64,000 nucleotides of DNA, from positions 1,694,501 to 1,758,500 of the forward strand of contig JACSYO010001618.1 in assembly GCA_016806645.1 (NCBI GenBank). Direction: 5' to 3'. The notes below the pieces were generated by a model. That model was not told where the DNA came from and did no database searches. It saw only the letters and a list, made by a program, of their open reading frames with translations. Both the position numbers and the translations under genes were made by a program. Position 1 is the stretch's first letter; each line of letters starts with the position of its first letter. Shown in pieces: positions 13,724 through 25,836 of this stretch. The DNA is from Ophiodon elongatus. Its lineage: Eukaryota; Chordata; Actinopteri; Perciformes; Hexagrammidae.

Positions 13724-14293
13724 CAAATGTATGTATTATAATATTCCATATATTTTGCAAGACACTACAGGGGAACAGATTACAACAAAGTTTTCTGAAA
13801 TGTTAGGTTTAAATATGTAAATTAGGCATTATACAATGCTAACTTTTTTATAAAGTGCAGTAACGTATAGACGTAAATGTGTATTTTGGATGTTTTCTTT
13901 CCAATAGTCTGAGAACACCTAGCCCAAAATCTCAAGATTGACCAGTGCATGAAAAACAATGTTTTGCCCAGGGTGTCTCCCATAAATACACACACACAGG
14001 GTCTTGTTCTCATAGTTTTGGCCAAAACTCCTGCTGTGTATTACAGGATTTTACTCAATAGTTTCACTGCTGGAATTTGGGAACATGGCAACACTGGTAG
14101 CCACAGCTTCACAGTTGAGCCAAAAGGAACAGGCGTCTACAACAGCAACACTATCTTACATATCGGGCTTTACTATTTACCCTCTCGAGGATCCGCCTCA
14201 GCATTGAGAAAGGATTTTCAGGGTTGTAGACCTTCTGATGATAACCAATATCTCAGGGAAATAACTACTGATCCCGTGTCTCATTCATTGCTT

Positions 14294-14338
14294 GGGGAAC
14301 CGCCCGGGGAACCGCCCGGGGAACCGCCCGGGGAACCT
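14294..14338. repeat. 12-bp GC-rich tandem repeat (GGGGAACCGCCC unit)
   Basis: About 3.5 copies of a 12-bp unit with CCCGGG palindromes at the joins, inside otherwise AT-rich DNA. One plus-strand frame reads as repeated GEPP, with no sign that it is translated. Confidence 0.9.
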
Positions 14339-16186
14339 CGTCTGGAGGAGACTGAGGTGTGTTTTTGCCGATATATCCAGATCCTATTCTAAAATAACTG
14401 TTTGGAAGTGCAGTAACTACAGTCCTACATTATCCATAATAGCCTATAGTCCACCTTTCTACTCACTTCAATTAAATAATAAATAAATAAATAAGTGGTT
14501 TAATCACTGTACAAGTGGCTTGTTTAACATTGTTTACAATAGGGATATCACAAGGACCAATACTTCGGTATCAAGTCCATGCCAAAATTCTGAAAAACAT
14601 GACATCCTCGTTTTTCTACAGTACCGTAGGTACGGGGGATCAGCACTCATGACTTTTCTGTAACCACATTTACATCCGGTGGTCACCTCAACAGAGGTTT
14701 TGTTGGACTTGAATAACTGGCAGCAATCAAGGCCATTTGCTTGTAAAGATGGGGAACATAAAAAAAATAAACAACCTAAAGGCGTATTGCTAGCGGGGCC
14801 TTAAGTGTAACACTGGAACATCCTTAATCTCAACAAAGTGTAAAATCTACTGCAAGTAGAAGAAAAGGCTGTTTCTAATACAACACACTTTAAGTTATAT
14901 CTTGAGGCTCTTTTTACGGTCGGTGTTATTAATGTGGAGTGCATCGTCTTGATTTGCATTGGTTCACCTTGGACACTAGGAGTGCTGAAAACTCAATTAA
15001 CCTTGCGCACAGCAACAAACAAAAACACTGAGCCACAACTGGTGTCAATGATTAAAAATACAATATAATAATAACATTAATAATAATGTCAGAGGCTCTT
15101 TTAATCCCAGTGGTGTGACGTTGTCTATCAACGGGTCTACAACAGTCACAATACTGTAGTTATACAGTTTACATAAACTAAATAACTTATCACTTGTGAT
15201 TTACAGTAAATAAAGTAAATGTCAGACAAAAAAAGTCAGACAAACCTCCGTTGTATCCATGATTCCATCATCAGTTGAGCTACTTTAAGTTAACCCCAGT
15301 TGTCCCTCTCATGTATTACTAATTACATTTGAGTCACACAACTGTGTATTTAATTTAATTTTCTTTTCGACAAAACCCAAAAGTTTGTTTAACAACACAG
15401 AGTCAGTTGCACACAAAGAAAGACTTTTCTGAAGTTGTGATTGTACAGTTTATCATAATACTGTTCGCTGGAAATTACATAATGTTTTTGCTCACAGGAG
15501 AATGAGAACATGTTGGGTTTTTTTTTAGAATCTAAAACACTGGAAAGAAACATCAATATTTATGTATTTATTTTATTTATCAATATAATGCATAATAACG
15601 TGGTTCACGTTGTGCAAATTGAGCATCTGATGCTCAGCTCTGTGACTCAAATGCAACGGTGAGCCCAAGAGGCACAAACTGGGGCTACTCGGGAGTCCTG
15701 CGGCTCTTAGTGGAAAGTAACTGAAAATAGGTCGCCTTGTTATATCATCAACCAATCATTATGTCTTCAAACTGTATGACATGAAGGAAGATGATACCCC
15801 GTGTTCCATGTGCAAGCACACATCCACACAAAAAGAAGTGGAAAATAAGGAAGTTAATTGGTTGCGTCCATCCCCTCTGTTCCACTGCATACCTGCGGCA
15901 GAATACGCGTCTCTGTGGCAACTCTACCGCAGACAGAGAGGGTAGCAACAGTGTGTCATTCCTGCGGACGCATCTCACTACGGATGAGAGGGGCATCTCC
16001 CCGTTATCACCGGCTCCTCATCCGACAGCGGTCTCCTGACCCAACAACCACGACGCGGACAAACTAAACAAACAACAACAAAAAAAAGGGGGGGGGGGGA
16101 AGGGGCACGCAAAAACTAGAACGTGAGGGACCATCTCCCATGTGGTGAGATGGGGAGATATTTCCCAAATCGGAAGCGTGTCCTAC

Positions 16187-16240
16187 CTGTTTCTGCTGTT
16201 CCAGGAGGGAGAGGTGGAGGAGGTGGAGGAGCGCGCGCAT
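16187..16240 (-). CDS. Candidate first coding exon of an unidentified minus-strand gene (possible signal peptide)
   Basis: From an ATG at 16238-16240 the minus strand reads MRALLHLLHLSLLEQQKQ and then meets a donor, CAG followed by GTAGGA, in phase 0. The Leu-rich start could be part of a signal peptide, but it is short. The sequence is CpG-rich, unlike the AT-rich surroundings. A TATAATT element lies about 150 bp upstream. No second exon was recognised to the left, so this may be spurious. Confidence 0.3.
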
Positions 16241-16394
16241 CAGGATGAAGATAGATGCCGCAGTTAGAAGATCAGGAGACGCGGGAAAGAGCGCTGCAGC
16301 GGGGACGTAGTGGCGCTCGGTCCCGACACTTTGCGCTGCGCGTCACTGGTGGCGCACAGCTTCTCCCGCGTGCAGGTGAAGGGCACAATTATAG
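16241..16394 (-). promoter_or_regulatory. CpG-rich candidate promoter and 5' UTR (minus strand)
   Basis: CpG-dense sequence with GCGCGC and repeated CGC/GCG steps, with TATAATT on the minus strand at 16388-16394. It stands out from the AT-rich flanks. Function is inferred. Confidence 0.35.
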
Positions 16395-19327
16395 CGCAAC
16401 GTTATATCAGTTGGATCCTCTTTTTTTTTTTTCTCACCAGTGGTGTCGTGGAAGGAGGGTGAACCCTTAAGACGGTTATAAATGGAGGTAAAACAATATT
16501 GAAGCTAAAGTGACCTGCAGTGCATCATCATCACATCACGTTGACCATTGACTGACTCACCATACTCCATTTCCCAATCGGTGTCTAACACAATAAAGAT
16601 GGCTGCCGGAAGAGACATAACGCCAACACTGCCATAAAACATCAGAAGAAGAAAATATGCATCTATCTTGCTGGTTGTTTAGAAAGCAATGCAAAAAAAA
16701 TAAACACATTAGAATGTTAATGAATATCAATGAACCTGATAAGAAATCCCAAATGATTGTTGAAGTGCATATTCAGGGCATATTCGGGCCAAAGCCGCCC
16801 TCTGTATATTTTACAGAAATGTGGGGGGATGTAGCAAACTAGGGTAGTCAACTTACATTAAATATACTTTACAACAAAAAAGTAAAATAATTAAAACATG
16901 TTGCAAGGATGATTTATTTCTTTTTAAACTCAATTTATTGAATTTTGACAATTGTAAAGCAAACAAAAACAAAACAAGATCCTGTATTTGTCCACAAGCA
17001 TTGCATTCCTGGAAGTGTGGAGAGGGCTTTGAAGCAGCATTATGACCTTCATGTTGGGAAAAAAACATAAAAAAACACAATAAAACACTAGAAAGTCCTG
17101 ATATTCGAGAGCTCTTTACTGTATCAGATGACTCATAACGTCAGTAGTTTAAAAGATACTTTGATTTTTTTTTTTTTTTACAATTGTTACCACAATGTGT
17201 ACATTTCACAATTGAAATTTAAACCCGTCAGTGCTTTCCTATGGATAAACTATGGAACAGCACTGTGTCTCAAAAACTTAAAACATTCAGTATCTTTGGC
17301 ATTTCATAGTGCAATTTATTCTCCTAATATTGCCCTGCCTAATTAATCGGTCAGCCTCTAATGTGTATTGCAAGAAAAGCTACAAGGTAGGTCATCTTTG
17401 GCATATGTTGCACCCAGTACTTTTTTAATTTATGAAATCATGGTAACATATGTGGCACAGAGGTCACAATATGTGGGTCTCTGCTCGTACAGATATTCTG
17501 GGAAATGTTGTGACATACTGGCCAAACTAGTTGTTAAAAGGAAAAAAGGCACTGTAAATGTCAATATTGAACTTTCAAAGACAAAAAGGGACAGGGTATA
17601 GTGTATAGTTTGTCAGGCAATACACCAATAATTGAGAAACCTGAGCTTGGGTGTTTTTTTTTCCCCCCTCCACTGCATCCTTCTTTTGAATTGAAATATA
17701 AATGTTTTATAAATTCAAGATGCCACAAATGGCTATACTTGCACGACATTCGGTATCAGGTTAACTCCTTTGAGATCACAGATCCTCAACAGCCAAAAAT
17801 AAAAAAAACACACCTAATTTGGTTTCCCACCCTCTTACCTATTGTGCTTGCTTGTTCGAGGTTGTATTCGCTGCTGTCATTCTGCAGTGGGCAACATGCA
17901 GAGCGCTGAAAATTGATTTACTGGCAGAGATTTAGATTTTTCCATTACGCAGCGCACGTGTGCTCCCAGGGTGGGTTGGTTGGTCGGAAACAGTTCTTAT
18001 TGGCGTTCGTATTCTTGAAAGCACACCTGTCTTTATCCTGCACTGTGGCAAAACTTTTGTTCTCTGTCAACTGTCACTGCAGCACACTGTAATTAGTTTT
18101 CTTGTGCATTATTAGAGTTAGATGACAGGGGTCATGTTCACTTCACCCACACACTGCATTCTGTATTTCTGTGAAGTCTTTCACCAGATGGGTCGCTGAC
18201 CTGCTCTCTTACCCAGGCCGAAGTGTGCAGAGGCACAAATGGAGCAGCAGGAGCAGATGGGAGCGAGACGGATGAGAGGAGGATGAGACAAGAGCTGTGT
18301 GCTTAATATTTAACCAGTGAGGCAGCATGCTGCTCCGCCCAGAAGGGGGGAGGATAAAATCATCACAGTGAAGTGACACTGATTATAGAGATGCTGGAAT
18401 TCACAGGTGGAAAGTACTCCACTATACTACCCACATTTTTGAAGTGGCACTTCAAGTGTTGGAGAGACTTTACACTTTTATTCCACAAAGTTTCCAATGA
18501 AAATACTGTACTTGGGTAAAAAATATCCGCCCAAATTTCCCAAATACCGGAGCCTCGTGCTCGTTCATACCGTGATACAGTAGGTATTCCTTTAATATTT
18601 CTGGATGTATAAGGTAATTGTGAACAATGTTGCAAAGTATTGAACATGACTCCATTATGGAAATAGAATTTGATATGATTTTGGCATCAATGTGCTAAAG
18701 TCCTTTATCCGTTATTGGAATCACTAGATCAACCTACGACAGACTTCCTGTCTGGCTATTTTATACGTAAACATTTCCATCATCATTTTTGAAAAGTAAC
18801 TTAATTGTATTACAATAAATGTCAATACTTTAATATAAAACCATACAGAATACTGTGATAAGGAATTTTACAATTATTATCCAGTTGTAAGCCACTCTTT
18901 TTTTAATCACATTTTTTCCACCAGAGTACTCTTTACCTAAATTTAAGTAAAGTTTTTTACCAAAAACTTTTACCTGGAGTATTTTTTCTTTCAAATTTGT
19001 GCGTTATCTGCTTTGGGTATTTGGGGTAAAATATCACTGTGAATGTACTGATGAAATAGCCACAGATGTATTCATGGTTAATTGTTTTTCTTTATCTAAG
19101 AAGCAGTTTAATGTTTAACTGTGCTGGTGCTAATGGTGCAGCAGCTGGCAGCGAGCAAATGTTTATGAATATTATTTGGATAATATAAGATTGTGTATTT
19201 ATGCATTTCATTTGAATGCAAATTAGGAGTACATTTTAAGTATGGTGGAAAAGTATGAAGAGAAGTTTCGCAGCAGCGCCCCCAATTGAGTTACCTCAAC
19301 TGTCTCCCTCCCGACCCCTTCATTAAA

Positions 19328-19488
<161 letters not shown>

Positions 19489-20340
19489 CTTGTGGACGTC
19501 AGCACCCTATGAACATCCCCTGGAAATTTAAGTTGGCCTCACGCTATGTTTAATCCTCAACTGTCAAACCTCAAGGTCACCCACGCTAGTAGAATGATTT
19601 AATATTCATGACAACATAGAATCTAGTGACATTATTAACTGTATTTTTAAAAGCCTCCAAAGGAACTACCACGCCTCTGTGTTCTTGTCTACAGTCAAAA
19701 TATTTATTAACCGTTTCAAAGAAATAAGTCACTCAAGTCACATAATGTGAATCCCTCTCTAGAATTGGCTGTTAGAATTGAAAACTAGGACAAAGGCATC
19801 TTTACAAAAATGGAGCTGGCAGAATGACCCCGTGGATGATTCATTGCTCTTTCTATTGCCAGCTATAGTTACTGGGTAAGAACATATGTGACGGTAGCTT
19901 TTCATCCCTTAAACTTGAAACTAGACAGAGGAGCGTGCATGATTAAGACACTATCAGTTGACAGGAAGTATCCTCAGGTCACATAATAAATAGCAACCAT
20001 GAAAAATAATTCTTAAAAATGCCTTTAGTTAGGAAAAATGGTATCGTCACGTGGTAGTATTTTTAGCCACAGGAGCCTTATATTTCACGTTTGGGTTCTT
20101 GTTAAGTTAACAGTGATGGAGTAACAGATGGGCTGCTTGTTGAAGGCCGATTTTATCAGAAAACTATAATAAATAGAAAAATTTGATATTCTTCTCCAGT
20201 CAAGTGGCCTCATTTTACCAGTAAACCCACAACTCACAACGGCTTCTTTATCAACATTCATTTTGAGAAAGCAAGTCTCGATTCTTTTAAAAAGAAAAAA
20301 AACAGGGTGTCACTTTGCTCTCCTGTACTGCACACATTTA

Positions 20341-20515
20341 CTTTAAGGAATAGTTTGACATTTTATGAAAAGCTCACTTTCTAGCCGAGCGTTAGAAGGG
20401 AAGATTAATATCTCTCTGTGGATATAATTATCTATTTACAGAACCCTTTTGGAACCATTTCCCAGTTTCAAGACTTTGCTAAGCTAAGCTAAGCTAAGCT
20501 AAGCGTTTGCTGGCG
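20341..20515 (+). repeat. Interspersed fish repeat, copy 1 (AAGGAATAGTTTGACATTTT family)
   Basis: It starts AAGGAATAGTTTGACATTTT and ends in a run of CTAAG units (20478-20503). Beginning and layout parallel the copy at 23123. It lies inside or just beyond the inferred iars1 3' UTR end. Confidence 0.5.
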
Positions 20516-20660
20516 ACAGAGTTCTAATAAATGGACAGTGAGAACAAGGCGAGTAATTGAACTTAATAATTGTACTAAGTCACAGACATGATGTGTCCCC
20601 TTCTCGTCATACAGAGGTTGAGTCAGCAGAAGGGAAAAAAGAATGTTGATACACCTTTGA

Positions 20661-21641
20661 TTTATTCCATTTGTCACTTAATATAGTACATTATCCATTT
20701 GTTGCTCTTTTTAATAGAGAAGCCTTTTGTCCTTGAGGTACAGCAGCCCGGAAATCCATTTCACCTTTCATAATTGTCAAAAGATTACCAATGCAATGAA
20801 GAGCAGGTTCATCTGTTAAAATCTAAATTGTGTTTAAGCACAACCGGCCAAATTGTTTCCCCAATGATGAGCCAGAGCAATAATTATTCTGGACAAAGCT
20901 CACCTTAAATAAGCCTTGAAAAGAAGTAGCTTGCATACTTTTCACCAGAAGCATAATAAAGACAAAAACATATATGATTATAATATTGACAGCTAGACAG
21001 TTTAGACAGTTCCCTGGAATATTTATGTCCAAGAAGAAATATTGAAACATGAAAAGACATCTGCAGTAAAAATCAAAACTTTGGCATTTCTTTCTGGGTA
21101 GTTTGAGGTGAGGTTTTCCTTCTATCAGACAATTCCCACTTTCCATGACCACACACTTACACATCTATCCAGCGGGTCTATTAAGCTGTTATGAATTAAC
21201 AATCATTCGTTTCTTTAAGTGCGTCCACTTTCTAGTGTGAAAATGATGTGTATCTCTTCTCTATCCAGAATAATAAAGCCTAGCAACAGACTGTTCTTTC
21301 TTAGAAACTGTCAAATTAAAGACAGCACAAGGGAAAGAACAGTTCTGTACGTCTTGGCTAAATACACTGATTAGTTAGAGACATCATCACATCTTGAAAT
21401 GCATTGAAACAAATCTAAATATCAAGACAGTCATGTTGTGTCTTAAGACATTTCAAGACATGAGTGATAATGACTCAATGAATTAAAACTTGTGAACTTG
21501 ACAGACAAACCTGCTCTGCTTAAGGATTTCCAAAACAAATAACAAAAGGGACTATTGTTGGAATTTAACTGGTAAAAAACCTCCTTCAGGGACACTGTGA
21601 GGCATCTTAGACAAATGTTCCTAAAGATGGCATCTCTGGAT
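20661..21641 (-). other. Probable iars1 3' UTR, ending near an AATAAA signal
   Basis: No coding potential is seen left of the iars1 stop codon. The first canonical poly(A) signal on the minus strand is AATAAA at 20661-20666 (TTTATT on plus), followed on the sense strand by T-rich sequence; an ATTAAA variant lies at 20710-20715. A 3' UTR of about 1 kb is inferred; the cleavage site is unproven. Confidence 0.35.
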
Positions 21642-21724
21642 TTAAGCCTCGGCAGTGGTTGGAAGAACTCGCACAAACAGGGTTTTGGTGTCTAGAGATT
21701 TTACCGATGAATCAGCTGGCAGCT
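21642..21724 (-). CDS. iars1: iars1 visible exon 27, last coding exon with stop codon
   Basis: Residues 993(split)-1019, ending [13 protein letters not shown] followed by TAA at 21642-21644. Acceptor TTTTTCAG at the right edge. The end matches the usual vertebrate IARS1 C-terminus in length and sequence. The 3' UTR must run left from here. Confidence 0.93.
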
Positions 21725-24073
21725 CTGAAAAACACAAAGAGACAAACAGTTACAAAGTATGTTTATTTCTATTTAGTCAGCTAAAATTAGATGTGGAAAA
21801 ACATTTAAGCAGTCACAAAAGATCACAGTTTTCAAGAAACCTGCAAAGATCTCAAGCTGCTCACATTGGGAGGTTAGTTTAGTTTATTCAAATGAGATAA
21901 TTGAAAAAAGAGGATCCAAAAGAAAAACTTTGGAAAGCCACTAATGAATGTGCTCCAAATTGTGCCATTATATCATAGCCACTAACTTTCTGACCTGTTC
22001 ACTTATGGATCAGAGGACACCTGACCTTCCTCCAGCGTTTCATTCATGTTAAATGTAGCATAAGCTGCAGGCCAAAGAACTGAAGCACATGTTGGCTGAA
22101 TAAAGTAAAGGGGATATTTAAATTACAGCATACACAGCTAAAAAGTTACTGTCACTTTTTGTTTTTTTGCATGTAGGCACCAATTTGTAAAGTAAATCTT
22201 TGTTTCCTTTTTTATTTTATTTTTAGGTCATGTATTACCTGTCTTAGCAACTTCAACACGCTCGGCTTTATTTGCTTGAGCTGATTTTAACAAACTGAGT
22301 TAATTTTTTTTTTTTTGCCAAAAATTGGAAACATAATAACAGACCTCGTCTGGAAACTACTTTTCCTCTCAGTGACCTGTTAGATGATAAAGGTAAAAAC
22401 TATCAATACAATTTTCCTCTTGCTGTATATCTGCTCAGAATTATTGTCCCTTCAATCAGTTTAATAGTCTTCTAAGTGGATGCTATAATCAAAATGGGAT
22501 CCACCATCTTCTCATCTTACCCTGGGTGAGGTCCTGGTCCAGGTAGAGTTTAACCCGCCTGCTGCGGAGCCCGAACACCTTGGCAGCCTCAGACAGCAGG
22601 CCTGAGTAGTGGAGCCCATTCTGACCCACTGGATTCACCAGCAGGAGGGTGCCCACCTCTCCCGTCTGGCATTCTGGGGGAGATAGGATGAGTGTTGAAG
22701 AGAAGTAAACCATGCAGACAGACTTCACTTCCTTTACAAATAAGACATGATTGGCTTGAAGTCCTGTAAAGGTAACACGCCTGAGCCAAAGCCATGGGAA
22801 AAAGAGGAGGAATGATAGATCAACCAGAGGGGATGAGAGAGACAGACGGACTGATCAATAGGTAGATGTAGGGTCAGAGGGGCAAGGTGAAAATGTTTGA
22901 GTGTGAATGACTTAAAGCCTTAAACTGGATTATGGTACACTTTCTTCAGTACAGTGAACACAGTACAACACACAATGAGTGCAGTTGATTCCAGTGGTGC
23001 AAAATAACAAAGCACAGTTTCTATTTACTGTACAGATTCTGATTTTATACACAAAACATATAATCGACATATCAAATATGATGTATCAGTAGAGTTTAAA
23101 ATACACAACAGTATATAAAGCAGTTAAAGGAATGGTTTGAAATTTTGGGAAAAACATGTATTCGCTTTCTTGACTGTATGGTAAATATGAAGCTACAGCC
23201 AGAAGCTGGTTAGCTTAGCTAAGTGTAAAGACAGAAAACAGCAGAAAAAGATTCCCCAGCTCTGCTCAAAGGGAAAAATAGTCTGCCTTCCAGCACCCTT
23301 CTAAAGCTCATTTATTAACTTGCTTAATCATATTTTTTAATTTTTATTAAACGAAAAAACAAAGCATTAAAACAATTGCAGTTTAATGGGGGATGATGTG
23401 TTGGACATATTCTTTTCAGAAATAGCCAGGCTAAAATTGTCAGCAGGATAAATTTATTGTTGGTTTTGTTCTGCCCAAGGGATTCGCTTATTAAAATGAA
23501 AAAGATGAACGGCAGCCTTATAGCAGTGAGAAGGACTGACTTATCAGTTGTGCATGGCAATATGTACAGTATGTGTGTGGTTGTGTGTGTGTGGTTGTGT
23601 GTTTTTTCTCACCAGCTGGCTGTGCGTCGCAGAGCATCAGGTTAACGTAAGGACACAGGAGTGTGTCGGTGGTCTGGGCTAAACCAGGGGAGGAGGAGCC
23701 TGAAGTCACTGACACCGTCTTACCGCTCAAAGCCTGGAGGTCCATTTTACTGGTCAACTCTGTAATGAACACACAAATGCACACATAAGCACACTATCAG
23801 TTTATAGCTTAAAAAAAAGAAGCTATAAATGTTTTTATTTGATTTCCTTTTCATAATGCTCAACCTAAAAACTAAACTGATAAAAGTTAGATTATCAGTT
23901 CTATCATTAGATAGTTAACTATGGTTAGCTTGCAGGCTAAATGATTTACCTACTGTTACAAGAGTTTATACAATGATGCTTCACCGACATGCAGTACAGT
24001 GTCTGGGTGATGAATAGCACCTGCACTGGCTGGGGAAGTGTTATGACAAAAGTTAGCTGCAGTTATACAGCTA

Positions 24074-24128
<55 letters not shown>

Positions 24129-25745
24129 CTGCTCTCAACATGCATGTGCACTTCCATAATATTATCATATAAGCATTAGGGAAATTATAAATATTGTGCG
24201 AGAGTAATAGGAGATGGCAGATGTTTCAACCGTGACAGCGATTCGCTGCATTTATATCTTTCTTAGGGTCCAAAACCAGTTCTCACCAGTTCCGCCGTTG
24301 AATAATCTGAGTTGGGTGTTACTGGTTCCAAAGATACTGCTGCACACTTTCTTCAGCTGGTCCAAGTCCGGTCTGTTATCGCCTTTCGGGTTCTCCAACA
24401 GCACCACCCCCTCTGAACAAGAAACGAGTCAGCCAGGATTACAGGATTATTAACATAGTTAAACAGTTCAGAGTAAAATGCTAAATAACCGAGGCAGGAG
24501 CAACTTCCATCGAGAGTTTAATTGTTACACATATTCTTGTTAAATTCTGGAAGAACAGACTTGCTTTTTGGCCTTTCAATGTGCTACCTTGTTCTTTGTT
24601 GTTGACCTTCACCCTGACGTTCACATAGGTGCAAGCTGGTCCATTTAAAAGAGCCCGAGGGGCTGACGATCCCTTTACTATGGTTAACTCCAAGTCTGAA
24701 CCCTTCAGCTGGAAGAAAGAAAAAAAAGAGCATGACAAAGACATACTGACTTTTTATGTTCTTTAAACAAAACATCTAACTATGACTTATACCACTAATA
24801 CATTTAGACAGTGGTGATATGGTAGTTACTAACTAGTTACTGCTTGCCCTAAGGTGTCATTTCATACCTGAGTCGTTTCTTCTATGATGACGCTGGCAGT
24901 CTTGGGGATGGGGAAGGGCAACAGTGGAGCCTTGGTGGTAGCCAGGATAAAGTCAGTGTGAGCCTGGATCACAGAGCCCAAGTACTGCCCCTCTGGCTGG
25001 CAGCGGTAGTACACAGTTATCTCATCTGATGGCACCAAATGACCCTGTGCGACAGGTAGTTGGTTTGAATATGTAAACGAATACCAAGTACAGTATTTAT
25101 CAGGAACTAAGAAAGTATGTTTGTTTTAGTAAAAAAAAAAATCACTTGAAGCAAAAGAGCTAAAAGACAACAGGAACCATTAGTGAGTACTGCTTGAATA
25201 ACAACAATGCATAATAATAGAAAAAAACCTGTTATCCACCAAACGCAAAGAATCCCAATTTCATGACAAGTAATTCTCTTCAAAGATTTGTTCTCGTCTA
25301 TAAGAAAATTAAATCTGTAAGAAGGAAGTAATGATGGGGGGGGGGGGTGGCGGCCAAGAGAAGAGACGGTGGGGATTAAAAAGCAAAAAAAACAGACAGT
25401 GTAGGACCAAATAAAGGGCGGGGGAACAAGAGGAGGTTTTTTATTGGATGAAAACCCGTCTATTTTGGATTTGTGAGCTGACAGCTTCCTCTAACCTTGA
25501 CACATTCAAACACATTGATCTCATTCTAATCTTCAGTGTACAGCCCCTGCACATGTGTGCACAGCCCTACACACATATATTGACTGTATAGTACGCACAC
25601 ACACACACACCCCAATTGCAGTATGTGGCTCAAGGGCAGAGGAATAACGTTAGGTAGATACAGAGAGGCAGTCAATCAATGGAGGAAGGTTTATAGGCTT
25701 TTCCTGCCAAGTCAAGGTACTGACTCTACCCTGAAGGGGCTAGTA

Positions 25746-25836
<91 letters not shown>

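Larger units (their letters stand above)
3225..16186. other. Mostly non-coding DNA with transposon relics and microsatellites
   Basis: It contains the hAT and LINE relics, the 13.5-kb foldback, simple repeats and a G-rich run near 10935-10960 (all listed where clear). The rest is AT-rich with no supportable exon. If the 3.1-kb or 16.2-kb first exons are real, this may be intron of one or both genes. Confidence 0.5.

Noticed and set aside
13949..14392. Plus-strand ORF with a GEPPGEPPGEPP stretch, at first collagen-like
   Set aside because: The stretch is the 12-bp tandem repeat; the rest has no domain, no splice context and no Gly-X-Y continuity.
24075..24129. Regular short repeats as a possible CRISPR array
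   Set aside because: Tetranucleotide microsatellite without spacers, in a vertebrate genome.
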